A stretch of DNA of 64,000 nt from JBBQZO01 sp038207625 (lineage in GTDB: Bacteria > Pseudomonadota > Gammaproteobacteria > Burkholderiales > Burkholderiaceae_D): positions 55,417-119,416 of the forward strand of contig JBBQZO010000016.1 in the NCBI GenBank assembly GCA_038207625.1, in the 5' to 3' direction. The translations under genes were made by a program, and so were the position numbers. This document shows positions 25,088 through 33,766 of the stretch, one piece after another. Positions within the stretch are counted from its first letter, which is position 1. The number at the start of each line of letters is the position of its first letter. The notes beneath the pieces are model-generated. The model saw only the letters and a program-made list of their open reading frames with translations, made no database searches and was not told where the DNA came from.

Positions 25088-26295
25088 AGACCATCGACGT
25101 CCAGGCAGCCGTCGCGATCGCCGCCAACGAGGCGATCGCCGCCAAGACCGAAGGCAGCTTCGGCGTGGGCGGCGTGCTGCTCGACCAGTACGGCAACGTG
25201 CTCAAGTCGCTGGCCAACAACGTGGTGCGCAACGGCCTGATCTTCGATCCGACCGCGCACGGCGAGCGTCAGCTGGTGGACTGGTACTTTTCCGAGGTGG
25301 CGCGCGGACGTCCGCTGCCGCCGCCCCAGGACATCACCGTCGTCACCTCGCTCGACCCGTGCTGTATGTGCACCGGCGCCTTGCTGGCGGCCGGCTTTCA
25401 TGTGGTGGCTGCGGCCAGCGACAAAAACGCCGGCATCAATTACGACGCCAGCGCAAGCTTTCCGTCGCTGCCGCCGGCACTCAGGTCGGCCGCCCAGACG
25501 CACTACGCGTATCCGGCCGTGTTGGGCAGCTCAAGCTATGCGCGACCCAGTTCGGGCGCCTCGCCGAAGTCCTTTTTCATCGGCAAGACCATCGCCGAGC
25601 CGACCCAGGCGCTGTGTTCGCTGGTGTTCGAGGCGACCTCGAACGAGATCCAGCCCTTGCTGCACAACGACCTCGAGCAGGACCAATTGCGCGACCCGGC
25701 CACGCTGGCGCCCGACCACGCGGTGGTGCGCGCACTGAAGCGTTTGTATCCGGATGCGCTCAACTACCGCTGCGCGCGCCATGTGCCCGATGCCGGCTTG
25801 GCGCCGTACCTGCTGGCAGCCATCGAGCAGGACCGGCGCCAGGGCGGCAGCGGCAATGCCGTCGCGCTGCTGGACGGCTTCGGCAATCTGCTGTTGTGTG
25901 CGGCGGGGCGCGGGGCCCAGTCGCCCATTTGCACGCCGTTCATGGAATGCACGCGCCAGTACGCGCAGCTGCGTTACCAGTTGATGCAAGACGGGACGCC
26001 CGAGCATCAGCGCGCCGTGCGCCAGTATCTGGGACATCCGAAAGAGGGCACGTTCGTGTTCGCCTACGGCCCCGACCTGAGCGCGCACAGTTTCATGGAT
26101 CTGGGCGCCTACGGCTCGACCATGGAAGGCGCGCTGCCGGCGAACAATCCGGCGCAGTTTCAGTATGTGCAGGCGCGCATGGCGCAGCACGATGTGCAGG
26201 CGCTGTGCGCCGGCTTGCCGCCCTTGTACCGCGATGTGATCCGGGTCGCCCCGCAACAGGTAAGCGATCATGCGCTGATCGGCGCGCTGGCCTGA
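25084..26295 (+). CDS. Deaminase-fold protein with a large unassigned C-terminal half
   Basis: A 403-residue protein with a GTG start that overlaps the cdd stop (GTGA). Residues ~1-150 are a cytidine/guanine-deaminase-like zinc domain: FGVGGVLLDQYGNV, then AHGERQL (His59, Glu61; Gly replaces the usual Ala) and DPCCMCTGAL (Cys93, Cys96). All zinc and catalytic residues are kept. Residues ~165-403 contain NAVALLDGFGNLLLCAAGRG and DLGAYGSTMEGALPANNP, which vaguely echo a second, Zn-less deaminase unit. Tight coupling to cdd points to a nucleoside or base amine substrate; which one is unknown. Confidence 0.7.
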   Translation: MKTIDVQAAVAIAANEAIAAKTEGSFGVGGVLLDQYGNVLKSLANNVVRNGLIFDPTAHGERQLVDWYFSEVARGRPLPPPQDITVVTSLDPCCMCTGALLAAGFHVVAAASDKNAGINYDASASFPSLPPALRSAAQTHYAYPAVLGSSSYARPSSGASPKSFFIGKTIAEPTQALCSLVFEATSNEIQPLLHNDLEQDQLRDPATLAPDHAVVRALKRLYPDALNYRCARHVPDAGLAPYLLAAIEQDRRQGGSGNAVALLDGFGNLLLCAAGRGAQSPICTPFMECTRQYAQLRYQLMQDGTPEHQRAVRQYLGHPKEGTFVFAYGPDLSAHSFMDLGAYGSTMEGALPANNPAQFQYVQARMAQHDVQALCAGLPPLYRDVIRVAPQQVSDHALIGALA

Positions 26296-26413
26296 ACGAC
26301 AGCGGCGTGAGCAGATAGGCATCGCGCGCCAGGCGCCGCGCCGCGCCGCCGTCCTTGCGCAGCACCGACGTCGTGTGTTCGGCGCTGCGCTGGCACGCGC
26401 GTCGATGCCCGTC

Positions 26414-26800
26414 TCAGGCGGCCTTCTCGTCCGCCTGCATCAGACCGAACAGATTGCCATCCGGATCCGATACATAGCCCAGCCAGCCAACGCCCGGCAC
26501 CGCCATTTTCGGCACACAGATCTTGCCGCCCAGTTCGGACGCCTTCGACATGGCCGCGTCGACGTTGTCGGTGTCGATCGTGTTGACGAACGAGGCGACG
26601 CCCGCCATCGGCTCGGGCGCCGGCCCGCGACGCGGCATCAGACCGCCGTTGATGCCCGGCTTGGCGGCATCGCCGGTGTCGATCAGCCAGTAATCACCAC
26701 CGCTCCACTTGCTGATGGTCCAGCCGAACAAGGTGGCATAGAAGTCGATCAGGCGTTGCGGATCGGATGCGTGGATTTCAAAATGAACGGGACGTGACAT
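26414..26800 (-). CDS. VOC superfamily (glyoxalase/bleomycin-resistance-like) protein
   Basis: A 128-residue protein of the vicinal-oxygen-chelate fold. It starts RPVHFEIHASDPQRLIDFYATLFGWTISKW and ends VGWLGYVSDPDGNLFGLMQADE, the usual pair of beta-alpha-beta modules. His5 (VHFEI) and the Glu/Asp of the C-terminal module may bind a metal. The closest informal match is the YdeN/27 kDa antigen-like group of unknown function. It converges with the deo operon and is not obviously linked to it. Confidence 0.8.
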   Translation of the reverse strand: MSRPVHFEIHASDPQRLIDFYATLFGWTISKWSGGDYWLIDTGDAAKPGINGGLMPRRGPAPEPMAGVASFVNTIDTDNVDAAMSKASELGGKICVPKMAVPGVGWLGYVSDPDGNLFGLMQADEKAA

Positions 26801-26927
26801 GCTGCTCTCCTCGGGGTGGTCAAACGCGATGGCGGTTCGGCGAATAACGCAGGGTGCGACGGGATCGTCAGGATAGTCTGACCGGCCGATGGCGCGTTTT
26901 GTTCCACGTCAGGCGCGCGGGTGCGGC

Positions 26928-27665
26928 CTAAGGCAGCGCGTTGCGGCGGTTCCTCAGCGTGGCCGTGGCGGCCTGCTGCCAGGCCATTTCCAGCAGGGGG
27001 GCGGCCGAGTGTGGGTTGAGCCGGCCCAGCCGGATCAACACCCACGGATAGGCCTGATAGTGGGGCGTGATATAAAACACCGACGGGCTGGCCGCCAACA
27101 GGCGTTCGCGCTCGTCCCAGCTGCACTTGAGCGCCACGGCCGTGCCGTTGTCGATCAGGCGCAGCATCAGTTTGGCGCCCACCTTGAGCGCTGGCGTACC
27201 GTACGAGGCCGCCTCCTTCACGGCAGGCAGCTGCGCCGCCGCCGCACACAGGTCGGCGAAACTCATGCCCGTCTCGGGCGTGGGGATGTCGCCCGTACGG
27301 GCATGGAAAGCCCGCAGCGCCGCCACCAGCAGCTCGTGCAGCGCGGCGCTGCCAAGCTCTTCGTCCGAGCGCACCAGTACGTAGCGATGTGCGCGCCCCG
27401 GCCCTGCCAGCAGGTCGTGCGGGTCCGGCAAACGGGCGCAGGCATAAAAAATGATTTTTAAATCGGCACCGGCCAGGTCGAGCGCGCACACCAGTTGCCG
27501 CACGCCCGTGCCCTTGCCGATGCGATAGCCGATCAAGGTCGCGCTGGGTGTCACTTCGGTCACGCCAGGCAGAGTACTGCGCAGCAGCACGCGCGCGTGC
27601 TGAGCCAATTCGCGCGTGCGCGGCGGCAAGGCGGTGAGGAGGTTGTTGATTGCCTTATCGTTCAT
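26928..27665 (-). CDS. DUF1801-YjbR/MmcQ fusion protein
   Basis: A 245-residue protein with two small domains. Residues ~1-110 resemble DUF1801/YdhG (LPPRTRELAQHARVLLRSTLPGVTEVTPSATLIGYRIGKG style). Residues ~130-240 resemble MmcQ/YjbR (AAQLPAVKEAASYGTPALKVGAKLMLRLIDNGTAVALKC, then VFYITPHYQAYPWVLIRLG). Both families are cytoplasmic and lack a proven activity; YjbR-like folds may bind DNA. Having both in one chain is the point of note. It appears to be a single-gene unit. Confidence 0.7.
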   Translation of the reverse strand: MNDKAINNLLTALPPRTRELAQHARVLLRSTLPGVTEVTPSATLIGYRIGKGTGVRQLVCALDLAGADLKIIFYACARLPDPHDLLAGPGRAHRYVLVRSDEELGSAALHELLVAALRAFHARTGDIPTPETGMSFADLCAAAAQLPAVKEAASYGTPALKVGAKLMLRLIDNGTAVALKCSWDERERLLAASPSVFYITPHYQAYPWVLIRLGRLNPHSAAPLLEMAWQQAATATLRNRRNALP

Positions 27666-27773
27666 CGAGCGCTTGCTTGTAATAAAGTTATTTGAAGTCG
27701 AGCAATATAGCGCACCGCTAACTCAACAGCAACCAATAGTCAACGTATTGCTATGCAAATAACTTTTGGCGCC

Positions 27774-28550
27774 TTACATTTGCTGGAACAGATGGCTGTG
27801 CGCCCGGCTCACTTCCAGTGTCAGCGGGCTGTTCTTCAGGCTCAGCATCTGGCGTCCGCGCAGGTCGCGGGTGACGCCGGCGATGGCGTCCACCCGGACC
27901 AGCGTGCTGCGATGAATGCGCCAGAACTGCTGCGGGTCCAGTTCGTCGGCCAGCTCCTTGAGCGTCTTGCGGATCAGCAGCTGGCCCTGCGCGGTCTGGA
28001 CCTGCGTGTATTTGTCGTCGGCCTGGAAGAACAGCACCTCGCGCGTGCTGACCATGCGCAGGCTGTTGCCCACCTGGGCCTGGATCCAGCGCAGATAGGC
28101 GCTCTGGGCGGGCGCACTTTTTTCCAGCAGCGCGCTCAGTTGCGCCAGCTGCGCGCCGATCGGTTCGGGCGCGCGCGCCAGCCGTGCGATCACGCGCGCG
28201 CAGGTCGTCGCGAGGCGTTCGGGCGTGACCGGTTTGAGCAGGTAGTCGAGCGCGCCATGCTCGAAAGCCTCGATCGCGTACTGGTCGTAGGCCGTCACGA
28301 ACACCAGGTGGCAGTGCTGGTACAGACTGCGCGCGGCCTCGATGCCGCTCTGGCCGGGCATGCGGATGTCGAGAAACACGATGTCCGGGCGCAGCGCCGT
28401 GGCCATCTGCACCGCCTCGATGCCGTTGCCGGCTTCACCGACGATCGTCAAGGCCGGCCACAGCGTGTGCAGGCGCGTGCGCAACTGGTCGCGCATTGGC
28501 GCTTCGTCATCGGCGATCAGGGCACGCGCCGGGCGCGCAAATTCGGACAT
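27774..28550 (-). CDS. LytTR-family response regulator
   Basis: A 258-residue AlgR/LytR-type regulator. Residues ~8-125 are a receiver domain with ALIADDEAPMRDQL (acidic pocket), DIVFLDIRMPGQSG (phospho-acceptor Asp ~56) and LLKPVTPERL (conserved Lys). Residues ~155-258 are the LytTR DNA-binding domain (VLFFQADDKYTQVQTAQGQLLIRKTLKEL, FWRIHRSTLVRVDAI). Its start overlaps the kinase stop by one base (TAATG), so the pair is translated together. Confidence 0.93.
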   Translation of the reverse strand: MSEFARPARALIADDEAPMRDQLRTRLHTLWPALTIVGEAGNGIEAVQMATALRPDIVFLDIRMPGQSGIEAARSLYQHCHLVFVTAYDQYAIEAFEHGALDYLLKPVTPERLATTCARVIARLARAPEPIGAQLAQLSALLEKSAPAQSAYLRWIQAQVGNSLRMVSTREVLFFQADDKYTQVQTAQGQLLIRKTLKELADELDPQQFWRIHRSTLVRVDAIAGVTRDLRGRQMLSLKNSPLTLEVSRAHSHLFQQM

Positions 28551-29473
28551 TAGTTGTTCTCCTGGGCAAACGCGCCCGCGTAGGGAATGCGGATCGATGC
28601 GTAGGCGCCGCCTTCGCGCGGCGCCTCGATCACCAGTTGCGCGCCGTCGCCAAACAACAGGCGCAAGCGTTCGCGGATATTGGCCAGCCCGATGCCGTCG
28701 TCGGCATGCAGGTTGAAGCCGACCCCGTTGTCTTGCACATCGACCTGCAGCATCGCGCCGTTGGCGCTGGCGCGCACAGCGATATGGCCACCGTCGATCT
28801 TCGGCTCGAGGCCATGCTTGATGGCGTTTTCGATCAGCGTTTGCAACATCATCGGCGGAAACGGCGCATCGCCAAGCGCGTCGGGCACATCAAAACTGAC
28901 CGTTAAGCGTTCCTTCATGCGCGCCTGCATGATCGCCAGGTAGGCGCGCGAGAGCGCCACCTGGCGGCCCAGCGTGGCGCTGCCGGCGGCGCGCATTTGC
29001 GGCAGCGTCGAGCGCAGGTAGGCGATCAGATGCATGTGGATGCGGGCCGCCTCGGGCGGGTCGGTTTCGATCAGCTGGCCGATCAGGGCCAGTGTATTGA
29101 ACAGAAAATGCGGCTCCACCTGGGCCTGCAGGGCGGCCATTTGCGCTTCCAGCAGGCGCCTCTCGAGCGTGGCGACGTCGGCCGCCTGGCCAGCCGCCAG
29201 TGCATCGAGCTCGGCGCGCCGCTTGCCGCCGGCCAGCACCTTGACGGCGGCTGAGGTGGCGATGAACAGCAGCGCCGCCTGCGGCGTCTGGACCATCGAC
29301 GAGGCCACCAGCACCAGGAACCAGGTGATGTACAGCTGAGGCCATTCGACGACGGCGAGCCAGTCGAAGAAGCGCCACCAAAGGCGGCGCGCCTCGGCCA
29401 CCGAATCGTGCAGGAATTCGCTGATGCGCGCACGCAGGCCGTCGATGGCCGCGTTGATCTGTCTGGCCGACAC
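28550..29473 (-). CDS. LytS/YehU-type sensor histidine kinase
   Basis: About 307 residues from a GTG start at 29473, two bases after the stop of the small membrane gene. One or two transmembrane segments (WPQLYITWFLVLVASSMV, ALLFIATSAAVKVLAG) precede the His_kinase domain with PHFLFNTLALIGQL (phospho-acceptor His). Then come the ATPase boxes ENAIKHGLEP, DNGVGF and GIGLANIRERLRLLFG. The reading frame extends upstream to 29770, but that part is the shadow of the 93-residue gene. It phosphorylates the LytTR regulator downstream; the signal is unknown. Confidence 0.88.
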   Translation of the reverse strand: MSARQINAAIDGLRARISEFLHDSVAEARRLWWRFFDWLAVVEWPQLYITWFLVLVASSMVQTPQAALLFIATSAAVKVLAGGKRRAELDALAAGQAADVATLERRLLEAQMAALQAQVEPHFLFNTLALIGQLIETDPPEAARIHMHLIAYLRSTLPQMRAAGSATLGRQVALSRAYLAIMQARMKERLTVSFDVPDALGDAPFPPMMLQTLIENAIKHGLEPKIDGGHIAVRASANGAMLQVDVQDNGVGFNLHADDGIGLANIRERLRLLFGDGAQLVIEAPREGGAYASIRIPYAGAFAQENN

Positions 29474-29475
29474 GC

Positions 29476-29757
29476 TCAGTCCCGCTTGTCGTCCGCGTTC
29501 AATGGCGAGGCCGACTTGTCGCGCCGGGTGCTCACGAAGCATGCGCCGATGATCAGCTTGACGAGCATGAAGATCACAAACAGGGTCAGCGCCAGCGGCA
29601 CGATCGAGATCGCCAGTGCCAGCGCGATGGCGCTGGCCATCAGGGCTGGCCATGACATCGTGGCGAGCGCGCCCAGCGCGTAACGCACGGCCTTGGCGAA
29701 GGCCTGGCCCATCTCTTCGAGCAGGGCGAGGAAGGAATTGAAATTGGCGCTTTTCAT
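29476..29757 (-). CDS. Small two-helix membrane protein, first gene of the LytS/LytTR operon
   Basis: A 93-residue protein with an N-terminal amphipathic stretch (FNSFLALLEEMGQAFAKAVRYALGALATMSW) and one long or two short hydrophobic segments (ALMASAIALALAISIVPLALTLFVIFMLVKLIIGACF). The tail is charged (RRDKSASPLNADDKRD). It ends two bases before the kinase start, so it is almost surely translated with it and may help present the signal. No family is recognised. Confidence 0.7.
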   Translation of the reverse strand: MKSANFNSFLALLEEMGQAFAKAVRYALGALATMSWPALMASAIALALAISIVPLALTLFVIFMLVKLIIGACFVSTRRDKSASPLNADDKRD

Positions 29758-29890
29758 GTGAATTCTCCACTTTTGATGACTGCCAGTGCAGTCGATGGAG
29801 TCACTTTAGCAAACCCGTCCGGGCCCTTCCAGCGAGCTCCGACGAACTGGCGTTTTGGTAGGACGACCGGTTGTGGCAGCGCCCGAACGG

Positions 29891-30646
29891 TTAGTTTGGC
29901 AGAGCCAGCACCTGGCCGCGCCAGGCGCCGTCGATGCGTTCGGCAATCACCAGCGCTTCACCCGGACCGGGCGCGGCCACCACCAGTTGGCCGTTCGGCG
30001 CCCAGCAGGCGCTCTTGCCGGCGCTGGCGTAGCCGCCCGACGGACTGGCGTGATTGGCCATCAGCACCACCATGCCACAGCTGGCGGCGTGCCCGGCCAG
30101 CAGCGCCGCATCCTTGGCGTAGCCGCCCTCGGAGATCAGCGAACTGGCCAGATACAGTTCGGCGCCGCCCGCGCTGGCCGCCTGCGCATGCCGGGCGTGC
30201 GCGCTGTCGAAGCAGATTGCCAGCCCGAACGTCAGGCCGTGCGCCATGTGCACTTGCGTCAGCGCCGGCCCCGGTGCCGCGTGCTCGGTTTCGCCGCCAT
30301 GCAGGAAGTGCTTGGCGTAGCGCGCAATGCGTCCGTCGGCGAACAGGGTGATCACGCCGATGTGGGGCGCACCGTGCGCATTGACCAGCGGGGCGCCCAC
30401 GATCAGCGTCATGTTGGCGGCCATCGCGCGCGCATGCAGCGGCGCCAGACGCGCATCGTTGGGGGCCAGCGCGCAGTCGGCCAGCGCGGCCAGCTCGTAC
30501 CCGCATAGCGATAATTCGGGGAACAGCAGCAGCGTGACGCCGGCCGCGTGCGCCGCGTCGACGATGTCGAGGTGGTGCGCGAGATTGGCGTCGAGGTCGC
30601 ACGCGATCGAGTGTGATTGGGCGGCGGCGATGCGGTGTGTGCTCAT
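29891..30646 (-). CDS. Carbon-nitrogen hydrolase (nitrilase superfamily)
   Basis: A 251-residue single-domain nitrilase-fold enzyme. The catalytic triad can be read: Glu in LLLFPELSLCGYE, Lys in IARYAKHFLHGGE and Cys in GLAICFDSAHARH. Such enzymes hydrolyse amides or ureido groups in the cytoplasm. The sequence does not say which; deaminated glutathione, formamide-like and beta-ureido substrates are possible. ATG 30646 (MSTHRIAAAQ) is chosen over an ORF start at 30712. The acetyltransferase on the same strand ends 31 bases inside the rejected extension. Confidence 0.82.
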   Translation of the reverse strand: MSTHRIAAAQSHSIACDLDANLAHHLDIVDAAHAAGVTLLLFPELSLCGYELAALADCALAPNDARLAPLHARAMAANMTLIVGAPLVNAHGAPHIGVITLFADGRIARYAKHFLHGGETEHAAPGPALTQVHMAHGLTFGLAICFDSAHARHAQAASAGGAELYLASSLISEGGYAKDAALLAGHAASCGMVVLMANHASPSGGYASAGKSACWAPNGQLVVAAPGPGEALVIAERIDGAWRGQVLALPN

Positions 30647-30677
30647 ACGTGTGCGGGCAAAGAGAGTCGGAAAATAG

Positions 30678-31232
30678 TCAGGCGGCGCGCCAGTCGCTGC
30701 GCAGCAGGCCAAAGAAAACCGTGTCGCATACTTCGCCGTTGACCAGCCAGCGCTCGCGCAAATAGCCTTCCTTCTGGAAGCGCAGCGCTTCGAGCGCCTT
30801 GATTGAGGCGCTGTTGCGCGGGTCCGTGTCCGCTTCGATGCGGTTCAGGTTCAGCGACCCGAAACCGTACTCGATCAGCGCGCGTAGCGCTTCGCGCAGA
30901 TAGCCCTGGCCCCAGTGCGCCGGCGCCAGCGCGTAGCCGATGTCGGCGCGCCGGTTGTTGGCGTCAAACGCATACAGTGAGCAGTTGCCGATCACCTCGC
31001 CCGTTCCGGTAAGCGTGATCGCCAGACGCATCGCGGCGCCGCTGGCGTAATCAGCCAGGTCGCGCGCGAGCGCAGCTTCGGCCTGTGCCATCTCGGTCCA
31101 CGCGGCGCCTGCACCGTAGCGCGCCACGGCAGGGGAGGAGTGAATCGAGAATTGGGCGGCCAGGTCGCGCGCGTCGAGCCAGCGCAAGGTCAGGCGTTCG
31201 GTGCGGAGCGTGACGGGAGTAAATGCAGACAT
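30678..31232 (-). CDS. RimJ/RimL-type GNAT acetyltransferase
   Basis: A 184-residue acetyltransferase of the RimJ/RimL group: RTERLTLRWLDARDLAAQFSIHS at the start, VIGNCSLYAFDANNRRADIGYAL, HWGQGYLREALRALIEYGF (acetyl-CoA site) and DPRNSASIKALEALRFQKEGYLRERW. Members acetylate N-terminal amines of ribosomal proteins or small amines; the substrate is unknown here. ATG 31232 begins the homologous region; the longer frame to 31526 overlaps the neighbouring hydrolase gene and is rejected. Confidence 0.88.
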   Translation of the reverse strand: MSAFTPVTLRTERLTLRWLDARDLAAQFSIHSSPAVARYGAGAAWTEMAQAEAALARDLADYASGAAMRLAITLTGTGEVIGNCSLYAFDANNRRADIGYALAPAHWGQGYLREALRALIEYGFGSLNLNRIEADTDPRNSASIKALEALRFQKEGYLRERWLVNGEVCDTVFFGLLRSDWRAA

Positions 31233-31392
31233 AAACAGACCAGGTGAACGTGCGTAATGAGTGGACCGACCAGCATACACGGATGGCCGATCTTGTGCCG
31301 GGCAAGGTGCAAACGCCACCGGATCGCAGGCACGGTGGGCGCAGCGGCGACGGCTGGCAGGACGGCGCGCGTCCTCAGCGCGGCGCAGCCGA

Positions 31393-32241
31393 TTACGCGT
31401 TGATGAATTGGCGCAGCCGGGCGAACGCCGCATCGGGGGCGTCGCGCCACACGCCGTGACCGCAGGCGCTGAACTGCTCAAACTGCACCAGATGCGCGGG
31501 CAGGGCGGCGGCGATGTCGCGCGCATCGTCGAGCGGGCAAACGGGGTCGAGCTGGCCCGCCAGCACCAGCACGGGACAGCAGGCGCGTGCCAGACCGGGC
31601 AGCAGATTCATGCTCTGTTGTTCTCCGCCGGCCCACGTAAACAAAATGTCTTCGTTGACGCTGGCGCGCGGCGCGACCGGGCCTTGGCCCGGCGCGACGG
31701 CCGAGTAGAACGGCCGGCAGACGGTTTTGTAGAGCGCATACGTTGCCGCGTTCGGCGTCGTCCAGAAGCGCGCGGCGGCGTCGCGTGCCGCCGCGCCGCC
31801 CAGTTGCTCGAACATGGCCAGCTTGCGCGCCAGCCCGAGCTGGGCGGACGTGCTCGATAAAATCACTTTGGCGGGATGGTGCGGATGGCGCGCGATGTAG
31901 CGCTGCGCCACGAAACCGCCAAACGATTGGCCCAGCACGATCGGGCGAGTGATGCCCAGCGCGTCGCACAGCCGCACCACGTCGTCGGCGAAGGTGTCGA
32001 GCGTCCATTCCTCGCGCGGGCGCGGGTCGCTTCGGCCATGGCCGCGATGATCGTAGTAGAGCACCTGGGCGATGTCGGCCAGCGCCGAGAAGGCCGGCTT
32101 GAAGCTGCTGTGGTCGTAACCGGGGCCGCCGTGCAGCAGAATCAGGGTTGGTTTTTCGCGCAGCGCACCAGCCTCAGGCACCAGGCCCGCGCCTTCGATG
32201 TCGACAAAAAGACGGACGTTTGCCTCGATGGCAATCTTCAT
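31393..32241 (-). CDS. Alpha/beta hydrolase, proline iminopeptidase-like
   Basis: A 282-residue alpha/beta-hydrolase. The HGGPG oxyanion motif (LILLHGGPGYDHSSF), YYDHRGHGRSD and the nucleophile elbow GQSFGG (Ser ~115) are clear. An Asp in LAGQLDPVCP and a His in SACGHGVWRD complete the triad. HGGPG and overall length suit the proline iminopeptidase/S33 family, though many members act on esters or lactones. It is not clearly tied to a neighbour. Confidence 0.88.
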   Translation of the reverse strand: MKIAIEANVRLFVDIEGAGLVPEAGALREKPTLILLHGGPGYDHSSFKPAFSALADIAQVLYYDHRGHGRSDPRPREEWTLDTFADDVVRLCDALGITRPIVLGQSFGGFVAQRYIARHPHHPAKVILSSTSAQLGLARKLAMFEQLGGAAARDAAARFWTTPNAATYALYKTVCRPFYSAVAPGQGPVAPRASVNEDILFTWAGGEQQSMNLLPGLARACCPVLVLAGQLDPVCPLDDARDIAAALPAHLVQFEQFSACGHGVWRDAPDAAFARLRQFINA

Positions 32242-32295
32242 GGTTGGCTGCCGTGATGAGGTGGAACGGTCAAGCGATGCGCGCGGCGCCCAAGC

Positions 32296-32655
32296 TCACG
32301 CCGAGTTGCGTGGCGGTGCCACGGCATACGCGCGCGCGCCGCACTTGGCGCCGATCGACACGCAGCTGGCATAGGCCATCAGTAGCGGCAGGCCCAGCAA
32401 GGCGAAACCGTAGCTGGCCAGCACGACCGGTATCGACAGCAAGCACACGCCGATGAAGGCGCCGCTGCGTATGGATTTGTAGCAGTCGGCGCCAAATACG
32501 CTACCGAGCACCAGGCCGGCCGACAAGCCGGCCACGATCATGCCGACTATTCTCACCAGGGTCGGGTATTGGTCGAAAAAAACATAGAACAGGTAGGCAG
32601 ACAGCGGGCTGACCAACACGCTGGAGAGCGTGCTGAGACGTTTTTTGTTTAACAT
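32296..32655 (-). CDS. Small multi-pass membrane protein of unknown function
   Basis: A 119-residue protein with three to four hydrophobic segments: SSVLVSPLSAYLFYVFF, IVGMIVAGLSAGLVLGSVFG, GVCLLSIPVVLASYGFALLGLPLLMAYA. The start is basic (MLNKKRLSTL). No family is recognised. It lies downstream of nothing obvious and 54 bases before the hydrolase start on the same strand, so it may share that transcript. Confidence 0.6.
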   Translation of the reverse strand: MLNKKRLSTLSSVLVSPLSAYLFYVFFDQYPTLVRIVGMIVAGLSAGLVLGSVFGADCYKSIRSGAFIGVCLLSIPVVLASYGFALLGLPLLMAYASCVSIGAKCGARAYAVAPPRNSA

Positions 32656-32957
32656 CTATTGCCTTCGCGACGTAAGAGCGGCCTTGGGAGTGCGCCGTAT
32701 TTTAGGTTTTCGTATTGGACCATGCCGATCGATAGCGCCCTGTTCGTTGCGCGCCCCGTCGTCAGAAAGCCAGCATACGCTGTCCGGCATGGGAAAGTCG
32801 AGCCGCTTGTGCGGTGTGCGCACCTTACCTGTGCGGGCGCAGCGATCTCGGCGATTGCCCGGCGCGCTGTTCATCACAGCATCACGGCGAGGCGGCATGA
32901 GATTGTTTAGCTTGTGTGCTGTATCATTGTGCAAAACTTGCCTGCCACGGAGTGTAT
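32656..32957. other. Intergenic region without a supportable gene
   Basis: About 300 bases between the small membrane gene (minus) and the MEDS gene (plus). Both strands carry frames of 80-90 codons, but none has a ribosome-binding site or recognisable sequence. It likely holds the two divergent promoters. CACGGAG at ~32945-32951 is the ribosome-binding site of the MEDS gene. Confidence 0.4.
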
Positions 32958-33542
32958 ATGATCATCGAAAAAATTTCAAACACGCGCCCCGTGCAGGTGT
33001 TTTGGGCAGAACTGTCCGCTTGCGAGCACATGGTCCAGATTTACGAGGATGATCTGGTGTTCATGGCTACGCTGGAAGGATTTGTTTTGGCCGGGCTGCA
33101 CGATGGTGAGGCAGTTATCGTGATCGCAACGCACGTTCATTTAGAATTACTGGAGCTGCGTTTGCGTGCGGCCGGCATCGATCTCGATGCATTGCGTGGC
33201 AACGACAAGTACATCGCGCTCGATGCCGAGAAGACGCTGGCCAAGTTCATGCTCAACGGATGGCCAGACGATAATCTGTTTCACACCACCATCAGCCGGA
33301 TCCTTGTGCGCGCCAGGGGCGGCGACGGGCGACGCGTGCGTGCCTTCGGTGAAATGGTCGCGCTGTTGTGGATACAGGGGCATCACGCCGCGACCATGCA
33401 ACTTGAACGTCAATGGCATGACCTGTGCCGTACCGAGTCGTTCCCGCTGTTTTGCGCCTATCCGAAAGCGGGCTTCACGCAAGACGCCAGTGCGTCGATG
33501 GCGCAACTGTGCGCCGTCCACTCGCGGGCGATCGCCGCGTAA
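32958..33542 (+). CDS. Stand-alone MEDS-domain (DcmR-like) sensory protein
   Basis: A 194-residue protein that is almost entirely a MEDS domain: HMVQIYEDDLVFMATLEGFVLAGLHDGEAVIVIATHVHLELLELRLRAAG (in parts), then ALDAEKTLAKFMLNGWPD and RAFGEMVALLWIQGHHAATMQLERQWHDLC. MEDS domains are found in sensory regulators such as DcmR and before histidine kinases; here no output domain follows. ATG 32958 has GGAG at a proper distance. The following 220 bases (to the TetR gene) hold no clear gene. Confidence 0.8.
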   Translation: MIIEKISNTRPVQVFWAELSACEHMVQIYEDDLVFMATLEGFVLAGLHDGEAVIVIATHVHLELLELRLRAAGIDLDALRGNDKYIALDAEKTLAKFMLNGWPDDNLFHTTISRILVRARGGDGRRVRAFGEMVALLWIQGHHAATMQLERQWHDLCRTESFPLFCAYPKAGFTQDASASMAQLCAVHSRAIAA

Positions 33543-33766
33543 ATCCACGACTGACGCGCAGACCTGCTTCGATGCGCCGCGCATGCGCGCTGGCCACGCG
33601 CTACGCGTGCCATCGGTCGTTAACCTCGAGCGCGCCCGCGCTCGCAGAGCCAGCAAGCTGGGCGATGTAGCACGTTGATTTGGGCGTGTCGGACGCTTTT
33701 CTGAACTGTTCGACGGCCAGCCTGGGAGGCGCGCGATCTCGCCTTGCGTGCGCGCATGGTTCCGCT

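Noticed and set aside
29474..29770. Extension of the histidine kinase to an ATG at 29770
   Set aside because: The added ~99 residues are the shadow of a convincing small membrane protein gene; the GTG at 29473 sits in a TGAGCGTG coupling context.
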